Positions 54,652 to 63,279 of a stretch of DNA of 64,000 nt are shown here, one piece after another (the first letter of the stretch is position 1; each line of letters begins with the position of its first letter). Source of the DNA: Rhizobium sp. AAP43 (GTDB lineage Bacteria > Pseudomonadota > Alphaproteobacteria > Rhizobiales > Rhizobiaceae). The DNA lies in the NCBI RefSeq assembly GCF_001296045.1, contig NZ_LJHS01000016.1, forward strand, positions 62,001 through 126,000. The letters run 5' to 3'. Below the pieces are notes generated by a model that was given only the letters and a program-made list of their open reading frames with translations, was not told where the DNA came from and searched no databases. The translations under genes were made by a program, and so were the position numbers.

Positions 54652-55521
54652 TTACTGGCTCTTTGCGTCGCTGACGGTCATCACGGTGTAGAAGACCCAT
54701 GACATCAGCAGGATGATCAAGAAATAGATGATGGACATGGCGGCTGCCGGACCGAGGTCGAACTGGCCGACGGCCATCTTGACGAGGTCGATCGACAGGA
54801 AGGTGGTGGAATTGCCGGGGCCACCGCCGGTGACGACGAAGGGTTCGGTGTAGATCATGAAGCTGTCCATAAAGCGGAGCAGCACGGCGATCAGGAGTAC
54901 GCGCTTCATCTTCGGCAGCTGGATATAGCGGAAGACCGAGAAGCGCGAAGCGCCGTCGATTTTGGCGGCCTGATAATAGGCATCCGGGATGGATACGAGG
55001 CCTGCATAGCAGAGCAGCACGACGAGGCTGGTCCAGTGCCAGACATCCATGGCGATCACCGTGATCCAGGCGTCGACCGGATCCTGGGTCAGATTGTAAT
55101 CAATGCCCATGGCATTCAGCGTGTAGCCGAGAAGGCCGATGTCAACGCGCCCGAAGACCTGCCAGATGGTGCCGACGACGTTCCACGGGATGAGCAGCGG
55201 CAAGGCCATCAGGACGAGGCAGACCGGCACGCCCAGCCCCTTCTTCGGCATGTTGAGCGCGATCAGGATGCCGAGCGGCACTTCGATCGCGAGGATGATC
55301 ATCGAGAAAATCAGGTTGCGGGCGAGCGCGTTCCAGAATCGGTCGGAGGAAAGGATCTCGGTGAACCAGTCAGTGCCGGCCCAGAAGAACTCGTTGTTGC
55401 CGAAGGTGTCCTGGACGGAATAGTTCACCACGGTCATCAGCGGGATGACGGCCGAGAAGGCCACCAGCAGCAGGACCGGAATGACCATGAACCAGGCCCT
55501 GTTGTTCCAGGTCTTTTCCAT
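54652..55521 (-). CDS. glpP: Glycerol ABC transporter permease (GlpP-like, MalF family)
   Basis: 289 aa. Six-helix inner-membrane permease. The coupling loop SIPDAYYQAAKIDGASRFSVFRYIQLP (EAA motif equivalent, about residues 195-220) is well conserved. The first helix is FMVIPVLLLVAFSAVIPL. It starts 2 nt after the glpT stop. It should form the translocation pore together with GlpQ. Confidence 0.92.
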   Translation of the reverse strand: MEKTWNNRAWFMVIPVLLLVAFSAVIPLMTVVNYSVQDTFGNNEFFWAGTDWFTEILSSDRFWNALARNLIFSMIILAIEVPLGILIALNMPKKGLGVPVCLVLMALPLLIPWNVVGTIWQVFGRVDIGLLGYTLNAMGIDYNLTQDPVDAWITVIAMDVWHWTSLVVLLCYAGLVSIPDAYYQAAKIDGASRFSVFRYIQLPKMKRVLLIAVLLRFMDSFMIYTEPFVVTGGGPGNSTTFLSIDLVKMAVGQFDLGPAAAMSIIYFLIILLMSWVFYTVMTVSDAKSQ

Positions 55522-55523
55522 CG

Positions 55524-56594
55524 TCAGCCCTCCAGACCTACGCGCCAGGAATCGGCGAAGATGCCGATACCTGCGGGGTCGAACGTGATTTTCGGATCGG
55601 TAGGAACCTCGGCATTTTCAGAGACGACGATCGACAGCGGCTGGTCGCAGAAGCGGGCGCGCACGATCTTCTGGCGACCGATATCCTCGACCTTGGAGAT
55701 CGTGACCGGCATGCCTTCGCGACCAAGCCGGATGAATTCGGGGCGGATGCCGAGTTCGATCTTCGCCTGGTTGCCGAGCTTCGGCGCACCGGGAAGCGCG
55801 ATTGCCTGGTCGCCGACAGTTGCCGTTGCGCCGCTGACCTTGGCCGGCATCACATTCATGCCGGGGGAACCGATGAAGTAACCGACAAAGGTGTGGCTGG
55901 GGCGCTCGAAGAGTTGGGCCGGCGTGCCGATCTGGACGATCTGGCCGTCATACATGACGACGACCTTGTCGGCGAAGGTGAGCGCTTCGGTCTGGTCGTG
56001 GGTGACATAGACCATGGTGAAGCCGGACTGGCGGTGCAGACGCTTGAGTTGCGAGCGCAGGACCCATTTCATATGCGGGTCGATGACGGTCAGCGGTTCG
56101 TCGAAGAGGATGGCGTTCACGTCGGAGCGGACAAGGCCGCGGCCGAGCGAGATCTTCTGCTTCTGGTCGGCGGTCAACCCTTGTGCCCGCTTGCGGGCCA
56201 TGGGCTGGAGATCGATCATGTCGAGGATCTCATTCACTCGACGACTGACCTGATCTTCTGGCACATGGCGATTGCGCAAGGGGAAGGCCAGATTGTCGAA
56301 GACGCTCATGGTGTCGTAGACGACCGGGAACTGGAAGACCTGGGCAATGTTGCGTGCCTGGGTCGGCAGATTGGTGACGTCGACGCCGTCGAACTCAATG
56401 CGGCCATCCGAGGGATGCAACAGGCCTGAGATGATGTTCAAAAGGGTCGTCTTGCCACAACCGGAGGGGCCGAGAAGCGCATAGGCGCCGCCGTCATCCC
56501 ACTCGTGATGAACTTCCTTCAGGGCATAGTCGCCGGCAGCCCGGGCAGCCGGGGTGTAGGCGTGGCGGATATGGTCGAGATTGATGCGCGCCAT
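55524..56594 (-). CDS. glpT: Glycerol ABC transporter ATPase (GlpT-like)
   Basis: 356 aa. MalK-type ATPase with a C-terminal TOBE/OB regulatory domain (about 235-350). Walker A is GPSGCGKTT (residues 42-50), Walker B ILFDE (162-166), and the switch His is H199 in YVTHDQTEA. The ABC signature is not LSGGQ but LTADQ (140-144), so this subunit gives an abnormal signature to its partner. It should work as a heterodimer with GlpS, whose defects are complementary. glpS stops 12 nt upstream. Confidence 0.93.
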   Translation of the reverse strand: MARINLDHIRHAYTPAARAAGDYALKEVHHEWDDGGAYALLGPSGCGKTTLLNIISGLLHPSDGRIEFDGVDVTNLPTQARNIAQVFQFPVVYDTMSVFDNLAFPLRNRHVPEDQVSRRVNEILDMIDLQPMARKRAQGLTADQKQKISLGRGLVRSDVNAILFDEPLTVIDPHMKWVLRSQLKRLHRQSGFTMVYVTHDQTEALTFADKVVVMYDGQIVQIGTPAQLFERPSHTFVGYFIGSPGMNVMPAKVSGATATVGDQAIALPGAPKLGNQAKIELGIRPEFIRLGREGMPVTISKVEDIGRQKIVRARFCDQPLSIVVSENAEVPTDPKITFDPAGIGIFADSWRVGLEG

Positions 56595-56606
56595 GTCAGT
56601 CCTCCC

Positions 56607-57686
56607 TCACGCTGCCAGTTCGGGCGAGACGCCGAGAGCGCGACCCTCGGCACCGAAGGCCATCAAGTGTCGGATGTCGACATAGACGTCGATTTCCCGG
56701 TCGGGCTCGATGTCGTGGATGCCATGCTCCAGGCTAACCCAGCGAGCATTGCCATATTCGACATGGATGAAACTTTCCGAGCCGGCGATTTCCGAGACGA
56801 GGGTTCGTGCTCTCAGAGCAACCGATCCTGACGGAGCCGACAAGGAGAGATGGTGCGGGTGGAAGGCAACGGTGACGGGGCCGTCCGAGATGGCGGCCAG
56901 ATGGGCGGGGACCGCAAGCACGGTCTGTCCGTCACGCTGAAACTGGGTGCCGCTCTTCACGACCTCAAGCGTGTTGAGCGGCGGATCGGCGAAGATGCGG
57001 GCGGAAGCGAGATCCGCCGGCTTGCGGTAGACCGAGATGGTGCTGCCGAACTGCGTGATGCGGCCTTCGCTCAAGGTTGCGGTATTGCCGCCAAGAAGCA
57101 GGGCTTCGGAGGGTTCGGTCGTTGCGTAGACGAAGATCGCGCCGGATTCGGCGAAGATCTTCGGTAGTTCTTCGCGCAATTCCTCGCGCAGCTTGTAGTC
57201 GAGATTGGCGAGCGGCTCGTCGAGCAGGACGAGATTGGCCTTCTTGACGATGGCGCGGGCGAGCGCCGTGCGTTGCTGCTGTCCTCCAGAGAGGCTGAGC
57301 GGCGTACGGTCGAGATAAGGTGTCAGGCGCAGCAGGTCGGCTGCCTTGCGGACTTCGCGGTCAATAGTGGCCGCGTCCTTGCCGGCAACGCGCATCGGCG
57401 AGGCGATGTTTTCGTAAACCGTCAGCGCCGGATAATTGATGAACTGCTGATAGACCATCGCGACGTTGCGCTTCTGGACGGGAACAGCCGTAACGTCCGC
57501 GCCATCCACAACAATGCTGCCGGACGTCGGCTTGTCGAGCCCCGCCATAAGCCGCATCAATGACGTCTTTCCCGACAAGGTCGGGCCGAGCAGGACGTTG
57601 AGCGTTCCCCGCTTCAACGTCAGATCGGTCGGATGGATGTGATATCCCCCCGCGACCATTTTCGAGATATTTCGCAGTTCAAGCAT
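56607..57686 (-). CDS. glpS: Glycerol ABC transporter ATPase (GlpS-like)
   Basis: 359 aa. MalK-type ATPase with a C-terminal regulatory domain. Walker A is GPTLSGKTS (residues 34-42), with Leu-Ser in place of the usual Gly-x-Gly. The signature is intact, SLSGGQQQR (131-139), and Walker B is VLLDE (153-157). The switch histidine is missing: the segment reads YATTEPSEA, with T190 at the His position. The ATG at 57686 has GAGG 5 nt upstream; the ATG at 57719 is a less likely start. It lies 44 nt after glpD. Confidence 0.92.
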   Translation of the reverse strand: MLELRNISKMVAGGYHIHPTDLTLKRGTLNVLLGPTLSGKTSLMRLMAGLDKPTSGSIVVDGADVTAVPVQKRNVAMVYQQFINYPALTVYENIASPMRVAGKDAATIDREVRKAADLLRLTPYLDRTPLSLSGGQQQRTALARAIVKKANLVLLDEPLANLDYKLREELREELPKIFAESGAIFVYATTEPSEALLLGGNTATLSEGRITQFGSTISVYRKPADLASARIFADPPLNTLEVVKSGTQFQRDGQTVLAVPAHLAAISDGPVTVAFHPHHLSLSAPSGSVALRARTLVSEIAGSESFIHVEYGNARWVSLEHGIHDIEPDREIDVYVDIRHLMAFGAEGRALGVSPELAA

Positions 57687-57730
57687 TTTTCCTCGGGCCT
57701 CCTCCAAACCGTCGGTCATTCACGTCTGCA

Positions 57731-59242
57731 CTATGCGGCGGCACCCATCCTCAGATAGATGTCCAGTCCCTTCGCCTCCTCCGGCGTCAGGAATAATCCT
57801 TGCTTTGTCCGGCGCCACAGCACGTCTTCCGCGCTGACCGCCCACTCCCGCTCAACCAGCCAGCGAACCTCAGCCTCGTAGAGCGTACCACCAAAATAAC
57901 GGCCAAGATCCTCGATCCTTTGGGCCGCACCAAGAATCTGCTTTGCGTCTGTCCCATAGCAGCGGACAAGCCGCTCGGCATGGTGACGCTGAATGAAAGG
58001 GTAGGCCTTGATGAGATCTACAACCACAGATGCGGCAGCTGTCGCATCGAAATCACCCCCGGGCAAACGGCTTCCCGCCGTCCAGGATTTTCCCTTTTCT
58101 CCGATTGCGTCAGCGATCTTCTCGACAGCATGCTCGGCCAAACGCCGGTAGGTCGTGAGCTTGCCGCCGAACACGTTCAGGAGTGGCGGCTCGCCGTCTT
58201 GCCCCTCGACCTTCAAGACGTAATCACGCGTCGCTTCCTGGGCCTTGGATGCGCCATCATCATAAAGCGGGCGCACGCCCGAATAGCTCCAGACAATGTC
58301 TTCGCTTCGAACCGGCTCCTGAAAATATTCGCTCGCGGCATTGCAGAGGTAATCGACTTCCTGCGCGCTGATACGAACATCCTTGGGATCGCCAGTATAA
58401 TCCTGATCGGTCGTGCCGATCAGGGTAAAATCGCCCTCATAGGGGATGGCAAAGATGATGCGGTTATCCGGATTCTGGAAGAAATAGGCCCGCGGATCTG
58501 AAAACTTCTTCCGGACGACGATATGGCTGCCCTGCACGAGGCGAACATTGTGCACGTTGTTGCGGCCGAAGGCGCCAGCAAGAACCTGATCGACCCAGGG
58601 TCCAGCCGCGTTGACCAACATCCGAGCCCGATGCGTCTCTACGGATCCATCGCGCTGGGATTTTGTCGTGATCAGCCAATGACCATCTTCGCGGCGAGCC
58701 GACGTCACCCGTGCTCGGCTCAAAATCCTGGCGCCCCGGATTTCGGCGTCCCGGGCATTCAAGACGACCATACGCGCATCATCGACCCAACCATCGGAGT
58801 ATTCGAAGGCCTTGGAGAAAATCGGCTTGAGCGGCCGCCCGGCAACGTCGCGCCGAAGATCCAGGGTCTTCGTCGCCGGCAAGAGTTTGCGGCCACCCAG
58901 ATGGTCGTAAAGGAAAAGCCCGAGGCGGATCAGCCAGGCCGGTCGGATGCCACCCTTCTGGAACGGCAAGACGAAACGCAGCGGCCAGATGACGTGCGGG
59001 GCCATCTGCCAGAGAACCTCGCGCTCCATCAGCGCCTCGCGAACGAGACGAAACTCGTAATGCTCAAGGTAGCGAAGACCGCCGTGAATAAGCTTGGTGG
59101 CGCCCGATGACGTACCGGAGGCGAAATCATTCATTTCCGCGAGCGCGACGCTATACCCCCGCCCCGCAGCATCCCGGGCAATGCCACACCCATTGATCCC
59201 GCCGCCGATGACGAAAAGATCGTAGATGGGATGCTCAGACAT
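57731..59242 (-). CDS. glpD: Aerobic glycerol-3-phosphate dehydrogenase
   Basis: 503 aa. FAD enzyme of the inner membrane oxidising glycerol 3-phosphate to dihydroxyacetone phosphate and passing electrons to quinone. The N-terminal FAD site DLFVIGGGINGCGIARDAAGRG and the GTSSGATKLIHGGLRYLEHYEF signature are clear. ARDAEIRGARILSRA and PLLNVFGGKLTTYR follow. The ATG at 59242 has TGGAGG 5-10 nt upstream; the longer open frame lies in the operator region. First gene of the large glp operon. Confidence 0.95.
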   Translation of the reverse strand: MSEHPIYDLFVIGGGINGCGIARDAAGRGYSVALAEMNDFASGTSSGATKLIHGGLRYLEHYEFRLVREALMEREVLWQMAPHVIWPLRFVLPFQKGGIRPAWLIRLGLFLYDHLGGRKLLPATKTLDLRRDVAGRPLKPIFSKAFEYSDGWVDDARMVVLNARDAEIRGARILSRARVTSARREDGHWLITTKSQRDGSVETHRARMLVNAAGPWVDQVLAGAFGRNNVHNVRLVQGSHIVVRKKFSDPRAYFFQNPDNRIIFAIPYEGDFTLIGTTDQDYTGDPKDVRISAQEVDYLCNAASEYFQEPVRSEDIVWSYSGVRPLYDDGASKAQEATRDYVLKVEGQDGEPPLLNVFGGKLTTYRRLAEHAVEKIADAIGEKGKSWTAGSRLPGGDFDATAAASVVVDLIKAYPFIQRHHAERLVRCYGTDAKQILGAAQRIEDLGRYFGGTLYEAEVRWLVEREWAVSAEDVLWRRTKQGLFLTPEEAKGLDIYLRMGAAA

Positions 59243-59256
59243 GGGACCTCCAATTA

Positions 59257-59330
59257 TTTCGCAATGCAGCATATATTGCAATTGCGAAAGCTCATATATC
59301 TAATTTGAAAATCAAACGAGTGTCAAACGA
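59257..59330. promoter_or_regulatory. GlpR-type operator cluster upstream of glpD
   Basis: Two elements are visible. An inverted repeat TTTCGCAAT (59257-59265) / ATTGCGAAA (59281-59289) lies immediately downstream of the predicted transcription start. Two direct copies of TCAAACGA (59312-59319 and 59323-59330) sit over the -35 region, 11 bp apart. The same TTCGTTTGA motif recurs before glpR. Binding by the DeoR-family repressor is inferred. Confidence 0.55.
59298..59326 (-). promoter_or_regulatory. Putative sigma-70 promoter of the glpD operon
   Basis: On the minus strand TTGACA (59326-59321) and TTAGAT (59303-59298) are separated by 17 nt, giving a start near 59291 and a leader of about 48 nt. 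Confidence 0.65.
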
Positions 59331-59333
59331 AAC

Positions 59334-60122
59334 TTAATTTTCGGTTCGATTCACCGGCAGCGCGTCCGTTTCGACGAGGCTTACTTCCTGTTCTGCGCAG
59401 ATCGCCCGCAAAGCGGCGGAAGGGCAGTGATCGGTGATAAAGGTCTGAACCTGCGAGATATGGCCGATCCGCACCGGTGCGGTTCTTTCGAATTTCGACG
59501 CATCGGAGACTAGAATTACGTGTCGGGCATTGGCGATGATCGCCTGGGCCACCTTCACTTCACGGAAGTCGAAATCGAGAAGTGCGCCGTCCTCATCGAT
59601 CGCCGAAACCCCGATCACGGCGTAGTCCACCTTGAATTGCCGGATGAAATCGACCGCCGCTTCGCCGACGATGCCGCCATCAGCTCCGCGCACAACCCCA
59701 CCGGCGATGACGACCTCAATCGAGGGGTAAACTCTCAAGCGATTGGCAACATTGATGTTATTTGTAATCACCATTAATTCACGGTGGTCAACAAGAGCTT
59801 CACCGACTGCTTCCGTTGTGGTGCCGATGTTGATGAAGAGCGAGGCATTGTCCGGGATCATTGCGGCGGCCGCCCGGCCGATCGCCTGCTTTTCCTGGGC
59901 CGCCATCGAGCGGCGGGCCTCGTATTTCACATTCTCGTTGCTGCTGGGGAAGACCGCACCGCCATGAATACGGTTCAAGGCCCGGGCATCGCAGAGATCG
60001 TTGAGGTCCTTGCGGATGGTTTGCGGCGTCACAGCAAAGCGTGCCGCGAGTTCCTCGACAAGCACTCGACCATGTTCCTTAGCCAAGGCAATGATCTCGG
60101 CCTGGCGTGCAGACAACAACAT
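59334..60122 (-). CDS. glpR: DeoR-family repressor of glycerol genes
   Basis: 262 aa. An N-terminal DeoR winged helix (RQAEIIALAKEHGRVLVEEL, then FAVTPQTIRKDLNDLCDARALNRIHGGA) is followed by a sugar-phosphate-sensing domain with FINIGTTTEAVGEAL and AVIGVSAIDEDGALLDFD. The effector is likely glycerol 3-phosphate, by analogy with E. coli GlpR. GGGGAGG lies before the ATG. The gene is upstream of and in the same direction as glpD, separated by 91 nt that hold the operon promoter and operators. Confidence 0.92.
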   Translation of the reverse strand: MLLSARQAEIIALAKEHGRVLVEELAARFAVTPQTIRKDLNDLCDARALNRIHGGAVFPSSNENVKYEARRSMAAQEKQAIGRAAAAMIPDNASLFINIGTTTEAVGEALVDHRELMVITNNINVANRLRVYPSIEVVIAGGVVRGADGGIVGEAAVDFIRQFKVDYAVIGVSAIDEDGALLDFDFREVKVAQAIIANARHVILVSDASKFERTAPVRIGHISQVQTFITDHCPSAALRAICAEQEVSLVETDALPVNRTEN

Positions 60123-60138
60123 GTTTCGCCTCCCCTAC

Positions 60139-60170
60139 TTCGTTTGATTTCAGTTTATGGGAAAACGAAA
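60139..60170. promoter_or_regulatory. Putative GlpR operator upstream of glpR
   Basis: TTCGTTTGA (60139-60147) and AAACGAAA (60163-60170) form an imperfect inverted repeat 17-23 nt before the glpR start. The first half is the exact reverse complement of the TCAAACGA repeats before glpD, suggesting autoregulation. Confidence 0.5.
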
Positions 60171-60193
60171 CTTGGGCAATAGGGCTGGGCGCG

Positions 60194-61204
60194 CTATCGC
60201 CGGCGCAAAAGGAGGATGAAGGTTACCCCACCGACAAGTCCCGTCACGACGCCAATCGGCATGTCCTCTGGCGCCATAATGGTTCGTGCGACAATATCGG
60301 CCAACACCAGGATGACCGCGCCGAAGACGGCAGAGATCGGGATGACCCGGACATTGTCGCTGCCAAAAACGAGGCGCACGAAGTGTGGCACCAACAGGCC
60401 GACAAATCCGATCGCTCCGGAAAAAGCGACCATGACCCCGGTCAACAAGGCAGTCACCACGAAGAGGGTGGCGCGGAAGCGCACCACCGAAATGCCGAAG
60501 GTCGCAGCCGTCTCATCACCCATCGCAAGCGCATTGATCTCACGGGACCGGACGATCAGGAAGGCAAGCGAACCGAAAAGAGCGATCGCCGGATAGAGCA
60601 AATGCGACCATTGGGCGAGGCCAAGCCCACCGAGCATCCAGAATATGACCGTATGAGCGGCACGCGGATCCGCAAGGAAGATCGCCAGATTGCCGAGTGC
60701 CGTCGCGACAAAGGCGATCGCCACGCCGGACAGGACTAGCCGGTCTGCTGCGGCACCGGCATAGCGGGACACCCCCATAACGGCGAACGTTGCAAGCAAG
60801 GCACCGGCAAAAGCGAAAAGCGGCACTGTGACCAGCCCGAAGATCAGGCCGGAATGGAGCAATGCGATAATTGCGCCAAGCGCGCCGCCGGAAGACACGC
60901 CCAGCAGGTGCGGATCGGCCAGCGGATTGCGGGTGACCGCTTGAAGAACCGCCCCCACAACGGCAAGTCCGGCGCCGACCAGAGCGGCAAGAACAACTCG
61001 GGGAAAACGAACATCCCACACAATGCTCTCGCGCCCCGGCGACCAGGTCGGCTCAAACCAGTCAGGCACGAACTGATTGCCGACGATCTGCCACACGGTT
61101 TTCGCTGGGATGGGCGACGAGCCAAAGGAAACGCCTGCCGTGATGCAGAGAATGATGACCAGGCAGGCAATCCCTGTCCAGCCGATAATCTTGGTATGGG
61201 GCAT
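60194..61204 (-). CDS. btuC: Cobalamin-type ABC transporter permease (BtuC/FecCD family)
   Basis: 336 aa. About ten membrane helices. Family motifs: FPRVVLAALVGAGLAVVGAVLQ after helix 2, NPLADPHLLGVSSGGALGA, and GAIGFVGLLVPHFVRL in the coupling region. It could equally carry an iron siderophore by family alone. The upstream cobalamin riboswitch makes vitamin B12 or a corrinoid the likely substrate. It lies 54 nt after the binding-protein gene with a hairpin between. Last gene of the operon; it converges on nothing visible before glpR. Confidence 0.88.
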   Translation of the reverse strand: MPHTKIIGWTGIACLVIILCITAGVSFGSSPIPAKTVWQIVGNQFVPDWFEPTWSPGRESIVWDVRFPRVVLAALVGAGLAVVGAVLQAVTRNPLADPHLLGVSSGGALGAIIALLHSGLIFGLVTVPLFAFAGALLATFAVMGVSRYAGAAADRLVLSGVAIAFVATALGNLAIFLADPRAAHTVIFWMLGGLGLAQWSHLLYPAIALFGSLAFLIVRSREINALAMGDETAATFGISVVRFRATLFVVTALLTGVMVAFSGAIGFVGLLVPHFVRLVFGSDNVRVIPISAVFGAVILVLADIVARTIMAPEDMPIGVVTGLVGGVTFILLLRRR

Positions 61205-61228
61205 GGAAATTCCGTTCGCACGCAGAGA

Positions 61229-61246
61229 GGGCCGCGACAGCGGCCC
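61229..61246 (-). terminator. Intercistronic hairpin between btuF and btuC
   Basis: A perfect 7-bp stem GGGCCGC / GCGGCCC with a 4-nt loop, without a T-run. It probably stabilises the upstream message or attenuates expression of the permease gene. Confidence 0.4.
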
Positions 61247-61258
61247 CGGCAGAGCGGT

Positions 61259-62218
61259 TTACATGTTGCGCGGATGGAAGGCATCGGCAAGTCGGCCGAT
61301 GGCGTCAATGTTGCGCGGACCGGGCGTGGCTTCAACATATTCGAGTATGACAAAGCGGTCTTGCTTCACGGCGTCCATGGACTTGAAGGCAGGGTTCTCC
61401 TTCATGAAAGCAATCTTCTGCTCGGCGGTCACATCGCCGTAATTGACGATCACCACGACTTCCGGATTGCGCTCGATGACCGGTTCCCAGGAGACTTCCG
61501 TCCAGCTTTTTTCGACATCATCCATGATGTTCACCCCGCCGGCGGCTTCGATCATGGCTGTCGGGATACCGAAACGACCTGACGTGAAGGGCTTCTCCGT
61601 GCCGGAATCATAGACGAAGACGCGCGTCGGCTTTTCGATCGCACCGATGCGGGTGGTGATCTGATCAAGGCCCGCGCGATAACCGGCAACCAGCGCCTCT
61701 GCTCTATCTTCGACCGCGAAAATCCGGCCAAGATTGATGATGTCGGTGAACATGTCCTCCATCGTCGGCTTGTTCTTTGCCATGATGTGGATGCAGGATT
61801 CGGTCAATTCGTAGACCTTGATGCCGAACAGTTCGAGCGTTTCGGGGGTGACCTCGCCGCCAACCTTCATGCCGTAGTTCCATCCAGCAAAGTAAAGGTC
61901 AGCGTCCACGTCGAGCAGCACTTCCTTGGTCGGGTACTTCGGCGAAAGCTCCGGAAGTTCCTTCACGCCTTCACGCAAGGTCTCATCCAGCGTCTTCCAT
62001 CCCGAGACACCCGTATAGCCGACCATGTGATCCTGTAGCTTCAAGGCGAGCATCATCTCGGTCAGATTGACGTCGTTTGAAACGGCACGCTTTGGCGGCG
62101 CGTCGAAGGTGACTTCTCGATTGCAGCTCTTCACCGTCACCGGAGCCGCCAGTGCGCTGGTTGCGAGGAACGTGGCGACAGCACCGAAGACCAATCGGGA
62201 GAACAAGGCGGCAGGCAT
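61259..62218 (-). CDS. btuF: Periplasmic cobalamin-binding protein (BtuF-like)
   Basis: 319 aa. Class III solute-binding protein of the TroA/FecB fold. A signal peptide ends near residue 24 (SALA-AP). The mature start VKSCNREVTFDAPPKRAVSNDVNLTEMMLAL is typical, and ligand-side segments AGWNYGM and SGRFGIPTAMIEAAGGVNI follow. The ATG at 62218 has AGGG 7 nt upstream; the TTG at 62233 is an alternative. It lies between the ATPase and permease genes. Ligand assignment rests on the riboswitch. Confidence 0.87.
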   Translation of the reverse strand: MPAALFSRLVFGAVATFLATSALAAPVTVKSCNREVTFDAPPKRAVSNDVNLTEMMLALKLQDHMVGYTGVSGWKTLDETLREGVKELPELSPKYPTKEVLLDVDADLYFAGWNYGMKVGGEVTPETLELFGIKVYELTESCIHIMAKNKPTMEDMFTDIINLGRIFAVEDRAEALVAGYRAGLDQITTRIGAIEKPTRVFVYDSGTEKPFTSGRFGIPTAMIEAAGGVNIMDDVEKSWTEVSWEPVIERNPEVVVIVNYGDVTAEQKIAFMKENPAFKSMDAVKQDRFVILEYVEATPGPRNIDAIGRLADAFHPRNM

Positions 62219-62235
62219 GAGAGACCCTTTCAAAA

Positions 62236-63030
62236 TCAGGAAGCGGCAAGGGAAAATGTGAAGCCGGACAATCGGCCGTGATCATCGGCTCTGTGATTGG
62301 CCGTCACACCGAAGGTACGAGATAGAAGTTTTTCGGTCAGAACCGATTTAGGATCGCCGAAAGCCGTCAGGGACCCGGCATTCATCAAGCCCACATGGGT
62401 GGCAAAATCGGTTGCCAGATTGATGTCGTGCAAGGTGGTGATGATGGTCAGCTTCAGCCGTCCCAGGAGGTCGAGAATCTCGAGCTGGTGTCGGATGTCG
62501 AGATGATTTGTCGGCTCATCGAGGATTATGATCTGCGGCTGCTGCGCCAGCGCGCGGGCGACGAGCACCCGCTGCTTCTCACCACCCGACAATGTCGAGA
62601 ACTGCCGCTTGCCCATATCCGCCAGCCTCAAGTGTTCGAGCGCGTGATCAACCTGGTCGCGATCCTCGGCCGTCCAGCCGGATAGCCCGGTGCGCCACGG
62701 AATTCGGCCCATCATCACGACATCGCGGACGTTGAATGGAAAGTCGGCCGGCATTTCCTGCAGAACAACGCCAACTTTCTGGGCAACGCGCCGGGCCTGC
62801 ATCTGCCAGATGTCTTCGCCTTCAATATGAACCTGACCTTCTCGGGGCATAAGGTTACGGTAGAGGCAGCGAAGCAGGGTGGTCTTGCCTGCTCCATTCG
62901 GACCGATAATAGCCAATCGATCGCCGGCTTTCAGAGCGAAGCTGACGTCACGGATGAGAAAGCGTGCGGCATCCGGCCCCCAGCCGAGATCTGAGACCTG
63001 GATACCAACTCCTTGCGTGTCACAGCTCAT
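62236..63030 (-). CDS. btuD: Cobalamin-type ABC transporter ATPase (BtuD-like)
   Basis: 264 aa. FepC/BtuD-type ATPase with Walker A IIGPNGAGKTTLLR (about 40-53), Q-loop VVLQEM, signature STLSGGEKQR, Walker B IIILDEPTNHLD and switch His in TLHDINLA. The ATG overlaps the stop of an upstream 42-codon ORF (TAATG). AGGGG lies 9 nt upstream but can be covered by a GACGCC / GGCGTC hairpin (about 63034-63052). First transporter gene after the cobalamin riboswitch. Confidence 0.9.
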   Translation of the reverse strand: MSCDTQGVGIQVSDLGWGPDAARFLIRDVSFALKAGDRLAIIGPNGAGKTTLLRCLYRNLMPREGQVHIEGEDIWQMQARRVAQKVGVVLQEMPADFPFNVRDVVMMGRIPWRTGLSGWTAEDRDQVDHALEHLRLADMGKRQFSTLSGGEKQRVLVARALAQQPQIIILDEPTNHLDIRHQLEILDLLGRLKLTIITTLHDINLATDFATHVGLMNAGSLTAFGDPKSVLTEKLLSRTFGVTANHRADDHGRLSGFTFSLAAS

Positions 63031-63158
63031 TAGAGACGCCCCTGCTTGGCGTCAGGGGGCAGCGGGGTCCAAGGCATCCGCGCGCGAACCATGTCAGCCA
63101 TGCCGATGCCACAGCATCCCGGGCAATGGATTAGCTGGTGATATGTGAGACTGGCCAC
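63030..63158 (-). CDS. Small cysteine-containing ORF coupled to btuD
   Basis: 42 aa, unknown. It starts with GTG at 63158, with GGGGGG 6 nt upstream, and ends TAA overlapping the btuD ATG by one base. The peptide contains HQLIHCPGCCGIG, a His/Cys cluster that could bind a metal, and ends with a basic/proline part. The upstream CCTCCC (63182-63187 on the plus strand as GGGAGG) can pair with its GGGGGG ribosome site, a typical riboswitch switch for translation. No family was recognised; it may be a leader peptide. Confidence 0.5.
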   Translation of the reverse strand: MASLTYHQLIHCPGCCGIGMADMVRARMPWTPLPPDAKQGRL

Positions 63159-63279
63159 GACTTTCCCCCCAAGGACTGACCGGGAGGCGAAATGGCAAAT
63201 TTTTCATGCGCTGGCGACCAGCGCAATTTTCCATTCAGATCCATCGGAACACCCCGTCCGCTGCAGTTACATTTCTCTT

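Noticed and set aside
63198-63231. GCGCTGG / CCAGCGC hairpin downstream of the riboswitch as a terminator
   Set aside because: On the transcribed strand it is followed by ATGAAAAATTT rather than a U-run, so it is unlikely to terminate the btu transcript.
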